DNA from: Homarus americanus
Lineage: Eukaryota > Arthropoda > Malacostraca > Decapoda > Nephropidae
DNA: 64,000 nt
Assembly: GCF_018991925.1 (NCBI RefSeq)
Contig: NW_024725489.1
Span: forward strand, 7,849,065 to 7,913,064
Reading direction: 5' to 3'
Below are positions 10,980 through 21,826 of this stretch, one piece after another. How positions within the stretch are numbered: position 1 is the stretch's first letter; each line of letters begins with the position of its first letter. A program made the translations under genes and the position numbers. The notes beneath the pieces were generated by a model. The model was not told the origin of the DNA. It saw nothing but the letters and a program-made list of their open reading frames with translations, and made no database searches.

Positions 10980-11582
10980 AGTGGTAACGCCCCCAGGTCA
11001 TTAAATACGACAGCTTCACAAGTAGCTGTTATACAACGGTAACAATCGCCTAATAGTTACACAGTTGAGATAATCTGTTCTCCTGTTACTGTGTAACTGT
11101 TACAAACAAAATCCATTACAAAGGTGGCAGCGGTGTTCCCTGTTTCTGTGTTACTGTAACAAGCTTTGTTACAAGGTAGGAACAATCGAGAAAATGTGTT
11201 CTCCTGTTACTCCTACGATTGTAACAGAAGATATTCGTTACAAAGTTAGCAGTTAAGAGGACCCAGGACTCCAGGAACATCCTCTTGGCCTACTATTAGT
11301 CAAGTGTACTCCAAGTAATTGTGACAATTTGTATTTTTTCCTGAAATTATACTATACGTGCACGACAATAATATTTTATGCTGTTTTAAACTAGTGAGAT
11401 TCTCTACATCTTGGGTGAGACATTTAAACGTCATCCCTATTTGACGTGCTCAAATAATTTTTATCCATAAAATTTGAGATCAGAGTTATTGAAAACTTTG
11501 CATCACTTGTCATAGCAACATTCCGAGTCGTCTGGGTAGTGTCTACGTTTCATCAAACATCCTGGCGCTTCCAACCGTTGGA
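10980..11582 (+). other. Gypsy-2 leader, first part
   Basis: Untranslated leader rich in short TGTTAC/GTTACA words, with diverged repeats such as CTCCTGTTACTG around 11070-11230. No ORF is recognised. It is cut at 11583-11591 by insertion of transposon A copy 2. Confidence 0.6.
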
Positions 11583-11591
11583 ATGTGATAA
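11583..11591. repeat. 9-bp target duplication, left (ATGTGATAA)
   Basis: ATGTGATAA directly precedes the TAGGGTTTGTC tip and is repeated exactly at 14623-14631 after the CACACCCTA tip. This is the footprint of one insertion event. Confidence 0.8.
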
Positions 11592-14500
11592 TAGGGTTTG
11601 TCATACGGAGGCGAATTTTTTTTTTTTGAGTTTGAAAAATCGGCCCATGGTATTAATGATGTAGTTCTATGTGCAGAATCATGTGATATCTTCAGATTTG
11701 AAAAGTTTTTATTTTTTGCTAGGTAAATTTTAACTTGAAATCTTATGAAAATTCAGTATTCCCACCCTTTTACCAACACCACTAAATAGCTTATTTAAAG
11801 TAAATTAAATGTATCAGGTTAATTTATTAGGATGAAAATGATCCGGAATAGTGAAACGAATGATCTTGACACATTTATTAAATTTAATATTCCTTTAGAA
11901 AACAAAATCATCAAATACAAGAACCGGTTTTACTACTACGACCCGGTGTTGCTGCACACCATAGAGAACATGTCTTTCTTGCTTCTGTTTCTACTCATCA
12001 CCTCCCTGCTGACCACCTGAGCTCGGATGTAGCCTTCCCTCCTCTCCTGGCTGTACACGTGACTGCTGGCCTGCTCACTTGCTGTACACAACGCTCTATA
12101 CTCTGGGTGTGCGAGGGCCAGGCAGGGACATGCATGGGGTTGTCCAGGAAAGCTCTGACTTGAACATTGGTGAGGCTGCAGGTAAGAGGAATTCACTGCC
12201 AGCCTGGATGTTATCCAGATCTATGAGATCAAAGAGGGTCTTGGCACCTAGATTGACTTTGTGAGTTCTGACCCCAAGCGAATCGCCACCAACTGATTTC
12301 GGCCATGCCCAGATCCTCTAAGGCGTCTCATATCCAAGATCTTTTTGGATCACACTCTCCTCCTCATCCTTACTGCAGAGCATTGTCTGCAGAACTGCCT
12401 CGGGATGAGCATACCAGGAAGATCTCCTCACAGTCTGCTCCACAATCTGAACAACCTTTCTTGGCTGACTCCTCAGGAGCTCAAGCTGGAAGAGAACATG
12501 CCTCGGACCTTCGGAGAACGATGACTTGACCTTGGTGTTGAACCAATTTGGCAAGTAGACACTCACGATGAATTGGACAATAAGTCTTAGGTTGTGAAGC
12601 TGGTTCCCTTTCAGTTTATGATGAGCGACCCAAATTTTGCAGAACCTGAGAGCCGTTGTGAGCCACCTAGAATGTGAGACTGGACCTATCTGCAGGTAAG
12701 CAAGTCTATCAGGCATGACCCCAGTTTTGATGGCACTGCAAATCATGTAACCATAGTACTGGTCAGTACTCAGGTCGTCAATGACAGTATGTGCAAGCTC
12801 AACGAGTGGAGGAGCCAACTGATTTTTCAAAGCTTCGGTTTATTTCTAACTCAGTGGCAGTCCAGCATCTTGCCAGAGACCAGACCATCTGTTGTTTGAA
12901 GAGTCTTGCATCCAGCTCCTGGATCCAGATGTCTGGGTAACTCATTTGGTGTGGAGGTCACAAACAATCCAGACCAGCTTCCTCCCAATCTTCCGCTCTA
13001 TCCACTGTATGACCCCCCCTTGCCACCCTGTGTTCGTGTTGGTGCTGTCCTCTCCAATGGCCTGCAGGATCTGGTCTACGTTCCTCTCTCTGAGCCAGTT
13101 CACAATGTTATCTGCCACTATCTCAGCTGGTTTCCTGATGTCATCTTTCTCTGGAGCTAAATGCCACAAATACTTCCCTCCTGGTTCCCTGCAGCAGGAG
13201 TAGTGTTCCTCCTTCACCATGGCAGGGAACAACTTGTCAGAATCTCCAACTTTCATGAACACTTTAGTGTCATCCCTTCTCCCATCAAAGAACAAACAAT
13301 TGATTCCATTTCTTGATTCCATTTTCTCTTATCCCCTTATCAAACTCCTCTTCTAGGTTACTGACAAGTTTCTCCTGAGCTCTCCTTACTTTGTTATGAT
13401 CTATCACCAGGTGAACATCATCAGGTGTTATCAAACCACCGTCAATCCAGGCAGCTGTTGCTATCTCTGCAGTTTCTCTGAGACCAGTGTGGTGTCGCAT
13501 GCTGGCCAGAGCTATGCTCGGGATATCTTTCCTATTTCGAATGTTATGCCTGGAAGGTTTGGGATCATTATTTTCTGGGTTAGGGACAAAGTCACCATTC
13601 TCCTGGTCAGCACTCGGATCAGCCATGGGGAAGTCATTAAACTCTGAATCAGCTTGACTCCAATCATCGGCCTTTTTTACCTCACCCTGGGCCTTCTCAA
13701 GTCTCTTTTCCTCGGCAACTCTTCTCCTCTTTTGTCTCTCAGTGGCAGCCTCCTGTCTCTTGGACTCCGGAATATCTTGGCTAGAAATCATGAGAGCCCC
13801 TATACTGCCAGTCTTCTCTCTCTGTGCTTTGACAAATGCCAGTTCGATCACAGGAATCTTCAGTTCACGCTTGCAAATACAGGAGATGTGGGCCTCGGAT
13901 TTACAGTCACGATCGCATCCAAACTCAGGACAGAGAACAATTGGGCACTTGCAAGTAATTATGTCAAATAACTGGTCCAGTTGCTTGGCAAAGCTGTCCT
14001 TAACTGCAAGTTTTCCTCTCCCAAGAGAGATATCTCTTGCCTTTTCCCAACTGGCTAGCAGTCTCTCACTAATCTTCTTCTGACTTGTTATGACTGGAGG
14101 CTTGAACTGAGCGTTAGCCAGAGTGTACTGTGCCAAGACAGCTTTAGTCATATCACTGGCAATGTCTTTGTTTGTGTAAGTTATTTGGTTCTTTTCACTG
14201 ATTTGCCTGATTAAAACACCGTATCTCAAAGCATCTTTCAATGTAGGCAACTCCGACTTCAGGAGCTCTCTCCCAGACCCAAGATAGTGACTGAGATGGC
14301 TGGATTTTTGGTTCCTCGTCCTGACACAAGCAGCCATCGCAAATATTATCAACTTATAAATGCATCAGAATCTGAAACAGAAAAAAATATTGTTAGTTGG
14401 GTTGTTAAAGAATGAAGTCAGAAAGCAATGTTCACTATTTAATTGTAATGCACTAATGCAGCTGTACGTTAGATTTTCGATAAATTTCACGCTAGAATTT

Positions 14501-14622
14501 ACCTAGCAAAAGGTTGCAAAATATTGAAACTGAAATTCTTTTCTGTTTATATACACTAAAATCTACCAAAAAAGTGATGGGCCATTAGTTTTAGCTGATC
14601 TTCCCTCCTATGACACACCCTA
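11592..14622 (-). mobile_element. DNA transposon family A, copy 2 (nested, inverted)
   Basis: The ends are TAGGGTTTGTCATA and, at the right, the complement of TAGGGTGTGTCATAGGAGGG. ATGTGATAA flanks both sides. It is about 3.03 kb and closely similar to copy 1 (7438-10456) but in opposite orientation, so the two make a 3-kb inverted repeat with a 1.1-kb spacer. It sits inside the Gypsy-2 leader and is therefore younger than that element. Confidence 0.85.
11936..14337 (-). pseudogene. Family A transposase-like gene, copy 2 (frameshifted)
   Basis: The start MAACVRTRNQK is at 14337. The first frame stays open to 13285, about 350 codons, longer than in copy 1. It includes the Cys-rich patch CKCPIVLCPEFGCDRDCK and CICKREL, which copy 1 loses through a frameshift near 8041. 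A short duplication around GATTCCATTT at 13307-13325 then breaks the frame. Later pieces are 13322-12942 (EEHYSCC, NTNTG, IVCDLHTK), 12830-12318 (STDQYYGYMICSAI, HSRWLTTALRF) and 12196-11936. The breaks differ from those of copy 1, so each copy decayed separately after it inserted. Confidence 0.65.
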
Positions 14623-14631
14623 ATGTGATAA
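14623..14631. repeat. 9-bp target duplication, right (ATGTGATAA)
   Basis: Exact copy of 11583-11591, immediately after the CACACCCTA end of the nested transposon. Confidence 0.8.
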
Positions 14632-15190
14632 GGCACACAGTGACACCACGCCTTATCAGGACGTGACTCAGTGCATTCTTCTGCCTTGCAACACTTCAAC
14701 ACTATTCAGCAACACTCCTGCGCTTCAAACATAGTTGAGTTTTCCTTGGTTGACATTACAAGCTGTTTACCAGAACTGTTAGTAACTGTGTCTTGAATCG
14801 ACATTGGATCTTCAGCCGAGTAGCTACACCTAGTGGAAGTCTATGGAATTGGTGGCCAGAGTTTCAAATCCTTCTCATCGTTATTGATTTTTCTTCAATC
14901 GAGTCTACGGTAATAAGTATGTCATAAACAGACACTGATATTTATACCCACAATAACATTTACTACAGCACAGCATCACACGTTAGTCGTCGTGGTAGGT
15001 TATCTTTTTAACTATGTGTCGTACTTGCTTTTATATATAAAGGTACTGAAATATTTTTCTCCCTTTCATGTATAAATATTTAAATTATTTTACTGATAAT
15101 TTATATCTGTACCAATAAGTGGTTAAGAAAGGTTATTGTGTAGACTTATTAATACATTTGTATAGAATTAATGGATGATAGGCATAATTT
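14632..15190 (+). other. Gypsy-2 leader, second part
   Basis: Continuation of the leader after the nested transposon. No coding sequence is recognised before the gag-like frame begins near 15195. Confidence 0.5.
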
Positions 15191-15194
15191 TTTG

Positions 15195-15870
15195 TGTCCT
15201 GACATTACCGAGTTGGCGGAACGTTATATTGACGCCCCAGCTCAGGTTGATGACACATTCCTGTCCGTTTCTGTGTGTTTTTTACTGAACGAGTACATTT
15301 GCAAGAAACACAGACACGTTTAGACGTGACCCCTCTCTTAAGAGTAGTGAATGGGTAATTTATCATTCATTTGACGATATAAACCATAGAACCCTTAGGT
15401 CAGGTCGTACATACGGCACCAAAGCTTATAGTGGACAAGTTCCTCCTCTTTCTACAGAACTTGATAGTGCGTCACAGAATCTTTCTTTCCCTCCCGCCTC
15501 CAGTAGTGTTTCAGTTAGACTTAAGTTAACTAATAAGCCATTAACCATGACTGCAAATAGTTCAGGCGTTTGATTTCAATTAGCCTAACATTGTTCAGGT
15601 CTTATCGCGTAGCGATAACATTAGCGAGTTTACAGCAGAAGATGATTACAGCTATACAAAATTTGTAAGAGCCTGTGAAGATGCAATGAAACATATTCAA
15701 ATAACGGAAGATGAGGAACGCAAGTCTTTTGTATGCGGTCACATCAAAACGCAAACTTATGCTAGCAAACATCTGAATACTAGTGGTCTTGCACATCCTT
15801 CATATGAAAAGTTAAAGAAGACTCTCATTGGTCTCTTTGAATTGGGATCAAAACAGGGTCACTTGAATTG
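15195..15870 (+). pseudogene. Gypsy-2 gag remnant
   Basis: Broken frames run through LTNKPLTMTANSSG, then DNISEFTAEDDYSYTKFVRACEDA and SYEKLKKTLIGLFE. Position after the leader, composition and the jump into pol at 15870 fit the structural gag gene of an env-type Gypsy. No zinc knuckle is visible because the distal part was deleted. The assignment rests mainly on context. Confidence 0.45.
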
Positions 15871-16640
15871 AATGTGTAGATGGGTTGACCGTCTTCCAGT
15901 ATTTACCGGGACGTGCGAATGTGGTAGCAGACGCTTTGTCTAGAAATATAGCACCAGTGTTGCCGGTATCTTCGTTCACTCTCTCGCAATTGAAAGATGA
16001 ACAAAGACTGGATCCTTTGTGGTCTGCAGTCATATGTGCTCTAGAGTCGGGGGAGGAGACGGATCTTTTGAAGTTACCTCTTCCGTTCAGTGAATTTCAA
16101 CTACAAGACATACGCCATCTCGTCAAGCGGACGAGTAAGGGTATGGTTGTGCAAATTATCGTACCTGATACTGCGAGCAACCATTTTTAACATTGCATCA
16201 TAATACTTCCCAAGCAGGTCTCCCAGGTCGTAACAAATTTCTGGCGGAGGTCAAAAAGAAGTATTCATGGAATAAAATGAAAAAAGACATAGAGCAGCAC
16301 ATTGTTAAGTGTTTGACGTGTGGTCTGCATAAGGGTACTAGAAGGTTACCGGCTCCAATTCTACCATATCCTACACCAGACCGTCCGTTTGACACAGTCG
16401 CTATCGACTTGTTACAACTTCCGAGGAGTCATCAAGGATCCTCATACGTTCTAATGTGTGTGGCTCATTTTTCTAGATTTGTGGTTTCAGTTCCACTGAG
16501 GAACAAAACAACCGAATCTGTAGCTTTCGCCCTAGTTATGCATCTCATATGTCCGTTTATTACTCCTAAGGTTCTTCTCTCCGATAACTGATTAGAGTTC
16601 AAGAATCAGATAGGAGTACAAATTTGCTCCCAATATGGTA
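15871..16640 (+). pseudogene. Gypsy-2 RNase H end plus integrase N-terminal half
   Basis: The reading opens in the last strand of RNase H (YLPGRANVVADALSR), followed by a linker and an integrase zinc finger: the first His pair in CIIILPKQ is shifted by a frame change at about 16190 (HHNTSQAGLPGR), with the Cys pair in KCLTCGLHKG. The core begins (VAIDLLQLPR, HFSRFVV). The first catalytic Asp position reads CVAHFSRF, where Gypsy-3 has CVDHFSRF, and SDN is followed at once by a stop. The C-terminal half is deleted at the env junction. It cannot integrate. Confidence 0.7.
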
Positions 16641-16643
16641 TGC

Positions 16644-18001
16644 AAAAAGCGATGATTGTTTAATTTTGTTGTTCTTATACATAGCTCTCTGTTTGGCACA
16701 GTGACTGCCGAAGATGTAGCAAAATTAAGAGACCGTATGAACATTTTCGACCAAGCCGTTCTTAAACAAAATCGTGTTATAACTGAAACTTTTCATGCAA
16801 TTAATGTTTTGGAATCAAAAGTTAACACGACTATTACCGAGTCTAACCATTTATCTAGGGTTGTGTATAATTTAATGAAATCTATCCCGACATTGGAGAG
16901 GCTCCTTTCCTTTTCTGAGTATTTGCATTATGCAGAAACTTCAGTTCAAGCTTTATTTAATGGTAAAAATGACCTAATCTCATGTATTGTAGATGCAGAG
17001 CTAGGGCGTGTGGATTCACAGCTTGTGCCTGTGCATATTCTTCTTGAAGCTTTACAAATAGCCAAGACGAATAATCAGTTGACTCCAATTTTTGCAGAAT
17101 ATGAGGTAGAGTATTATTACCCTCTGTTAGTCAACTATCAAGCACGATGCTATTCTCATCCACATATCTATGCTATCACGACACAAATTTAATGCATGGC
17201 ATTTAGAACCTTTCCCTTTGTATTCTAATGACACACTGTTTACGTTTGATAAAACAACCAAAGTTTTATTAGTAGATGAAGATTACTTTTTATTGGCAGT
17301 AGATGATCCTAGGGTTCTATCACGGTATAAATCGTTATATTTACATTTACAAGTTTGCCCAGCCTATGTTTTTGCGTTTATTCCTGTTGCTCAAGGAATA
17401 TGTGAATTGGCGATCATAAAACTAACGTTCGCAGCGCTAAGATAATGTCAGTATTCACCTATTGCAAAGAAACCTGTGTTTCATGCACATCTACATAACG
17501 TGCAGTATTTGTTCTTCCCTGAAGAAACTAACGAGATTTTACGGTGCCAGGATGGTGGTAAAAAAATTATTGTAAAAGGTTATTATAAGGCTTCGGATTA
17601 CTGTGAAATATCCTGTCATTAGTTGATGACCTTGCCTACCCATCATCATTTTGCATTGAACCTAAATCTTACTTCAGATTTAATTCCGTTGTATCAGGTT
17701 CCTAATTTGACCTTAAGTGAACTCAGCATTGCATCAGATAAATTAAAGTTATTTCTTATCTGAAAGAGTCACATTTTGCTAATCTTGAAGATAACCTGCC
17801 ATTTTTTTTTCACAGGGATTTGCAATACCTAGTTTAACAATTCCCACTTTGATCTTAATTTTGACAGTGATATTATTGTTTTGTTATTATAAGTCAGTAT
17901 CCTCCAAATTTATTACTGTACATAATATTCTATCTCGTAAGACACTTCAGACTAGGGCTCCAGTTACGGCTGAACCTCAACTTGCAGATTCTGCAGTTTA
18001 G
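16644..18001 (+). pseudogene. Gypsy-2 env (F-like fusion glycoprotein), N-terminally truncated
   Basis: The surviving part begins at a hydrophobic fusion-peptide-like segment (FNFVVLIHSSLFG) followed by TAEDVAKLRDRMN, the arrangement of the baculovirus-F/errantivirus Env family downstream of its cleavage site. A long helical region, a Cys-bearing middle and a C-terminal membrane segment (LILILTVILLFCYY) with a short tail ending at 18001 can be traced. Signal peptide, receptor-binding part and cleavage site are deleted. A frameshift lies near 17170-17192 and stops lie after 17445. It is described here as a broken relic only. Confidence 0.7.
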
Positions 18002-18102
18002 TGTTTACACATATGTATTTGTAACATAGATAGGCATATGTATAGGGTTTTCTCTGGGGATTAGTTAGTTCCGCGCGGAGCTCGGAAGGTGTGACTGAGC
18101 AA

Positions 18103-18360
18103 TGCATTAGCCCCTATCTCATAGACAGTGGTTAATATGCACTCACAGCTACAGTGACTATTACAATATCCTTTGGGACCGTGTAGATATTCCCTTTGTT
18201 TATAATCAAATAAAAATGGACACTATTGGTTTCACTACTATACTATACTCTGATCTATATTTAGTTCACTTGCCTTATCAGCCTCTAAGATAATTGGCTC
18301 AGTGTATAAGGAATAAGCACCTAGAATATAAAGGTAACAACTTCACCAGTGCCTGTTACA
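18103..18360 (+). repeat. Gypsy-2 3' LTR, shortened
   Basis: Starts TGCATTAGCCCC after a purine-rich stretch, ends GCCTGTTACA, and shares R/U5 words with 10458-10979. The U3 is largely deleted after TTAATATGCACTCACAG, so it is about half the length of the 5' copy. Confidence 0.7.
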
Positions 18361-18470
18361 AGTGGTATCACTCCCAGGTCGTTACATATATGACAGCTTC
18401 ACAAGTAGCTGTTATACAACGGTAACAGTCACCTAATGGTTACACAGTTAGTCACGGTTGAGAAAATATA
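18361..18470 (+). other. Retroelement leader after the 3' LTR
   Basis: AGTGGTATCACTCCCAGGTC and TTACATATATGACAG match the leaders after 1156 and 10979. A leader after a 3' LTR implies that this LTR was shared with a second element in tandem, now cut off by the Penelope-like tail at about 18470. Confidence 0.55.
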
Positions 18471-18510
18471 TATTTTGATAAAATCTCACAGGAAAATGGG
18501 AAACAGTGGA

Positions 18511-18554
18511 GCACCTTAGCTTTCGTCTTTATTCAAGACATCTTCAGAGGCAAC
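18511..18554 (-). ncRNA. Hammerhead-ribozyme-like motif, core boxes intact
   Basis: On the minus strand: GTTGCCT, then CTGAAGA (CUGANGA box), a 5-bp hairpin GTCTT/AAGAC with loop GAATA, then GAAA, then GCTA AGGTGC. Stem I can form between TGCCT and AGGTG (three Watson-Crick and two wobble pairs), and CUA would be the cleavage triplet, with an extremely short stem III. Hammerhead motifs are known from Penelope-like elements. One deviation counts against it: an extra U lies between the CUGANGA box and stem II. Activity is unproven. Confidence 0.45.
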
Positions 18555-18560
18555 TGAATT

Positions 18561-20430
18561 GTTGTTGTTGAGATTGTAGGACCATAGTTCGACACAGGCC
18601 TTTGCCTGTAGGCGGGCCGTTTGGTGGTTCTGGCTGGAGCTCTTGGAGCAGCCAGACAGAATTGGGGAATTGGGGATTGGACTTGGTCAATTTCAGAGTG
18701 GCGAGCCCCCCGAGCCGGGGTCCACACTTGCTGGGGGAGGATGCTTCCTAAGCTATCCGGGTGGTGGGTATCGTATGATGACCTGGAGAAGGTGGTGAAT
18801 GTGGTTTGTTTGGGCCTTTCGGGCTGGGGTGGCCGCTGGTGTTGTGTGTTCTTCTTGGAAGTTTTGAATTCTGTTTCGGAGACTTTGTGTGACTTCGCAG
18901 TCGAGGAGATACAGTGGTGTTCCAGTGGGTTGGCCGCTGGCTCCTGATAGTAGGTGCATTTCCTGACGACATTTCCGATCGTCTGCCAGGTGCACTTGTA
19001 CCATAGTTGTGGTCGATGAAGACTAACTTGGGTTTGTCTTGGTGTTTTCTTGTCCGCATATGGTGGTTCTCCTTTTGTAGTCACCAGTTACCATTTAGCT
19101 GAGTGGGAACCAGCGTTGAATGCGTCAAGGAAGCTCTTTTGGATGTGGAGCATGGTAGTCTTTCTGAGGTGGTTCTTGATCTGTTGCACGCATCCTGGAA
19201 CTTGAATGTATATGCTTCTAAAACGTGTCGCTGCCTCGGCTGCTTCGTCTACCATGTCATTTCTCCCGATCCCTACATGACTGGGAATCCAGTCTAAGAC
19301 TACTGGGCTATTTTGTTTATGGAAGTCCTGTAGCTGTGCGAGGATCGAGGTTATGATGTGGACGTTGTCTCTTGGTTGACTGTGTTGCAGTGCCTGCATG
19401 GCCGTTTTTGAGGCCGTGTGAATTATGATGGACTTGTTGTTTTCCGTTGCAGCGTGTTGTAGGGCCTTTGAGAAAGATACCAACTATGTTTGTAGTCTCC
19501 ATAGAAGGGTCTGACCTTGGGTGTGGAAGACCGCTCCGGATTTTTCACGTTTTGGGTCAACTGAGCCGTCTGTGAAGTATGATACTGCATCAGCCGGTGT
19601 CTCGATGGCTATGGCTTCCTGAGTTATTATTTTGAGGTCCTCCTTCTGGAGGTTGGCTTTGCTATCACCTAATTCGGTGATTTTGAATGTGGCTGGTGGA
19701 GGGCTCCATGGTGGTGGAATTACATAATCCCTGTCTCGTATGTCTTGGATGTTCTTGACGGTGGTTTCTGCTTGCAGGTGCCTGAAGACCTCGCTTGCCT
19801 CATGCGACCAGGTGGCCCCTCGCGCTCGGTGGTCGAGGTGGAGAGAGGCACTGATTCGTGTTTTAGCAGCTGTGGGCTTATCTGATCTACAGATTTTGGC
19901 GAAGAATCCGGCTGTCACATGCTTGACTCGAACTGCCAGAGGTGGTAATTCAGTTTCCATTTGCAAATTGCAAATTCTGGTCCACATGGGTGCTCCGAGC
20001 ATGCTCCTGCGAGCAAGATTTTGGATAACTTCTAGCTTAGCTATCTGGACTTCTCTCAGTCCAATGAGCGCTGGAGCACTGTAGTCTACCAGCGATCTGA
20101 TGGCGGCCGTGTAGTAGGATTTGAGCTCCTGTGGTTGTGCTGGTGAGAGACCTCATTATGTTGTGTCTGCTCTTCGTCCTGTGCCTGAGATACTCGAGTT
20201 GCGGCTTGAAAGTGAGTTTCAAATCGAACCAGATTCCAAAACACTGGTGGGTGTTGATCCAGACTACCGGAGTGTTTTGTATGGAGAGCATCATGTCTGG
20301 TATGTCTGTGCAGATGGCCATCGCTTTCGACTTGGCTGGATTTATCTTGGGTCCAAGTCTGTTGCACTCTTCTTCTATAAGTTCGAGTGCGTGTTGCGTG
20401 TTGACTAGTCTGTTTGCTTCTCTTATTATG
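18561..20430 (-). mobile_element. 5'-truncated I-type LINE with RNase H, inside the PLE
   Basis: The right edge cuts PLE sequence just after CAGTACAAAACT (20431) and the left edge is a (CAA)n run at 18560-18571, the kind of tail I-clade LINEs have. The content is the end of RT, a connection region, RNase H and a C-terminal Cys-rich module. It has lost the endonuclease and the RT catalytic core. PLE tail sequence resumes immediately after the CAA run, supporting an insertion into the PLE 3' region. Confidence 0.7.
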
Positions 20431-20450
20431 AGTTTTGTACTGACCATCAC
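18600..20450 (-). pseudogene. LINE ORF2 C-terminal part: RT thumb, RNase H, Cys-rich end
   Basis: Pieces in order: ALELIEEECNRLGPKINPAK to NTHQCFGIWFD (RT thumb, about 20400-20200), MLGAPMWTRICNLQ (20002), then RNase H with SYFTDGSVDP (first Asp) at about 19560, KTAMQALQHS and WIPSHVGIGRNDMVDEAA (the conserved HxGIxGN-type block, about 19290). The end shows CTYYQEP followed by a frameshifted EH/YLLDC phrase, the CCHC-like tail typical of I and R1 LINEs. Frames change at least three times. RNase H would remove RNA from the cDNA hybrid. Confidence 0.7.
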
Positions 20451-21416
20451 TATAGTTTATAGAATTCAATTCTCTAATCAAACTTGCTTAAACCAGAAGT
20501 CTTTCTGTGACACTTGATGATTTATACACTTCTAAACTATTTACTCAATCTATGGGATGATTATTGTTCCTTATATGAACGAACAGTGCACTGCTTACAG
20601 ATGCTGTTTAATTCTGAGTTGCAATGCTTTCCCATTCTGACCTACATAATTTCTATTACAATTGCTACATGGAATGCAGTAAACACTTCCATTTACATTC
20701 AACGTTGGGCTATTCTTAATTAATATATTAGTAATATTTGAGTCATACAAAGAACAACATTAATGTTTAATAATTTAAGAGTTTAAACTAACGGGACAAA
20801 TTCATTGCGATAAGGTAGAGTCAAAATATTCTTAAATGTAGGAACTTGCAAAGTTTGAATAGAATAAAAGGATTGTTCAGCCCTTTTAAAACAACGATCA
20901 ACAAACAATAAAGGGTACCCAAGTTTTTGTGCAATGGACTGAATGTGTGCAGTTCTCCATCAATAAATCCAGGGTCACAAATACGCAAACATCTCAAAAA
21001 CATAGCAGAAAAACTGACATTTTAGTAGATTCATGGTGACTCGATAAAAAATGTATGAAACTGTCTACCTGTGTAGGCTTTCTGTACACCTTAAATGTAT
21101 AGTTATGACCATTTTTCATAAGCACATCAAGAAATGGAAGGGATCAATATAGTTATCTTTCAATGTTGAAGGTAATACTAGAGACAAGATCATTAAGCTC
21201 ATTGGGTCACTGTTTCTGGGCCAAAGATAAAGAACATCATCTACATATCTTTACCATGGAGGAATAAAGACCCCTACATTGGGTAGTAATCTAGCCTAAT
21301 AAAAGCACCATATAAATACAGGCTAAAGGAGATGTTTGCATATTTGTGACCCAGAATTTAGTGATGAAGAACTGCAACATATCCAATTCATTGCATAAAA
21401 ACTTGGGTACCCTTCA

Positions 21417-21749
21417 TTGTTTGTTGATCATTGTTTTAAAAGGGGTAAAAAATCCTTTCATTCTACTCAAACTAGGCAAGTTCCTACATTTAAGAATATT
21501 TTGACTCTACCTTATCGCAATGAATTTGTCCCGTTAGTTCAGTCCCTTAAATTATTTAACATTAATGTTGTTTTTAGGTATGACTCAACTATTACTAATA
21601 TATTAATTAAGAATAGCCCAACCTTGAATGCAAATGGAGGTGTTTACTGCATTCCATGTAGCAATTGTAATGGAAATTATGTAGGTCAGACTGAAAAAGC
21701 ATTGCAACTCAGAATTAAACAGCACAAGTACAATATTAGAACAGCATAA
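21417..21749 (+). pseudogene. PLE linker and GIY-YIG endonuclease fragment
   Basis: An open 110-codon frame. The end carries GGVYCIPCSNCNGNYVGQTE, the GIY-YIG signature of Penelope endonucleases (V/I-Y then YVG plus the Cys pair), followed by LRIKQHK, where the catalytic Arg is expected. It is then cut by the CR1 insertion (NIRTA is the last PLE word). The upstream part (FKRGKKSFHSTQTRQVPTFKNIL) matches the RT-endonuclease linker also present in the minus-strand copy. The remaining endonuclease lies beyond the CR1 near 24885. Confidence 0.7.
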
Positions 21750-21826
21750 GAACATAAGAACATAAGAAAATAAGGAGTCTGCAATAGGCCGGTTGGCCTG
21801 TACATGGCAGCTCCTGTCGAGAGTTA

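Larger units (their letters stand above)
10458..18360 (+). mobile_element. Gypsy-2: env-bearing Gypsy, interrupted and deleted
   Basis: The layout is 5' LTR, leader (10980-11591), nested transposon A copy 2 (11592-14622), rest of leader (14632-15190), gag remnant, end of RNase H, integrase N-terminal part, F-like env and 3' LTR. Protease, RT and most of RNase H are deleted between about 15868 and 15880. The integrase joins env at about 16640 through a second deletion that removes the integrase C-terminus and the env signal peptide. Stops and shifts make it inactive. Its relatives here are Gypsy-1, Gypsy-3 and Gypsy-4. Confidence 0.75.
18471..21328 (-). mobile_element. Penelope-like element (PLE), minus strand, with a LINE inside
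   Basis: Reading leftwards from 21328: an RT palm with RYVDDVLYLWP near 21240, a connecting region, a GIY-YIG-type segment (VYCIPCSNC and NYVGQN, about 20690-20620) and the C-terminal phrase INYSDGQYKT at about 20440. After an inserted LINE, the 3' tail with the hammerhead-like motif follows, ending ATTTTATCAAAA at about 18473. RT plus GIY-YIG defines Penelope-like elements. Many stops make it inactive. It meets a plus-strand PLE fragment head to head at 21328/21329. Confidence 0.75.
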
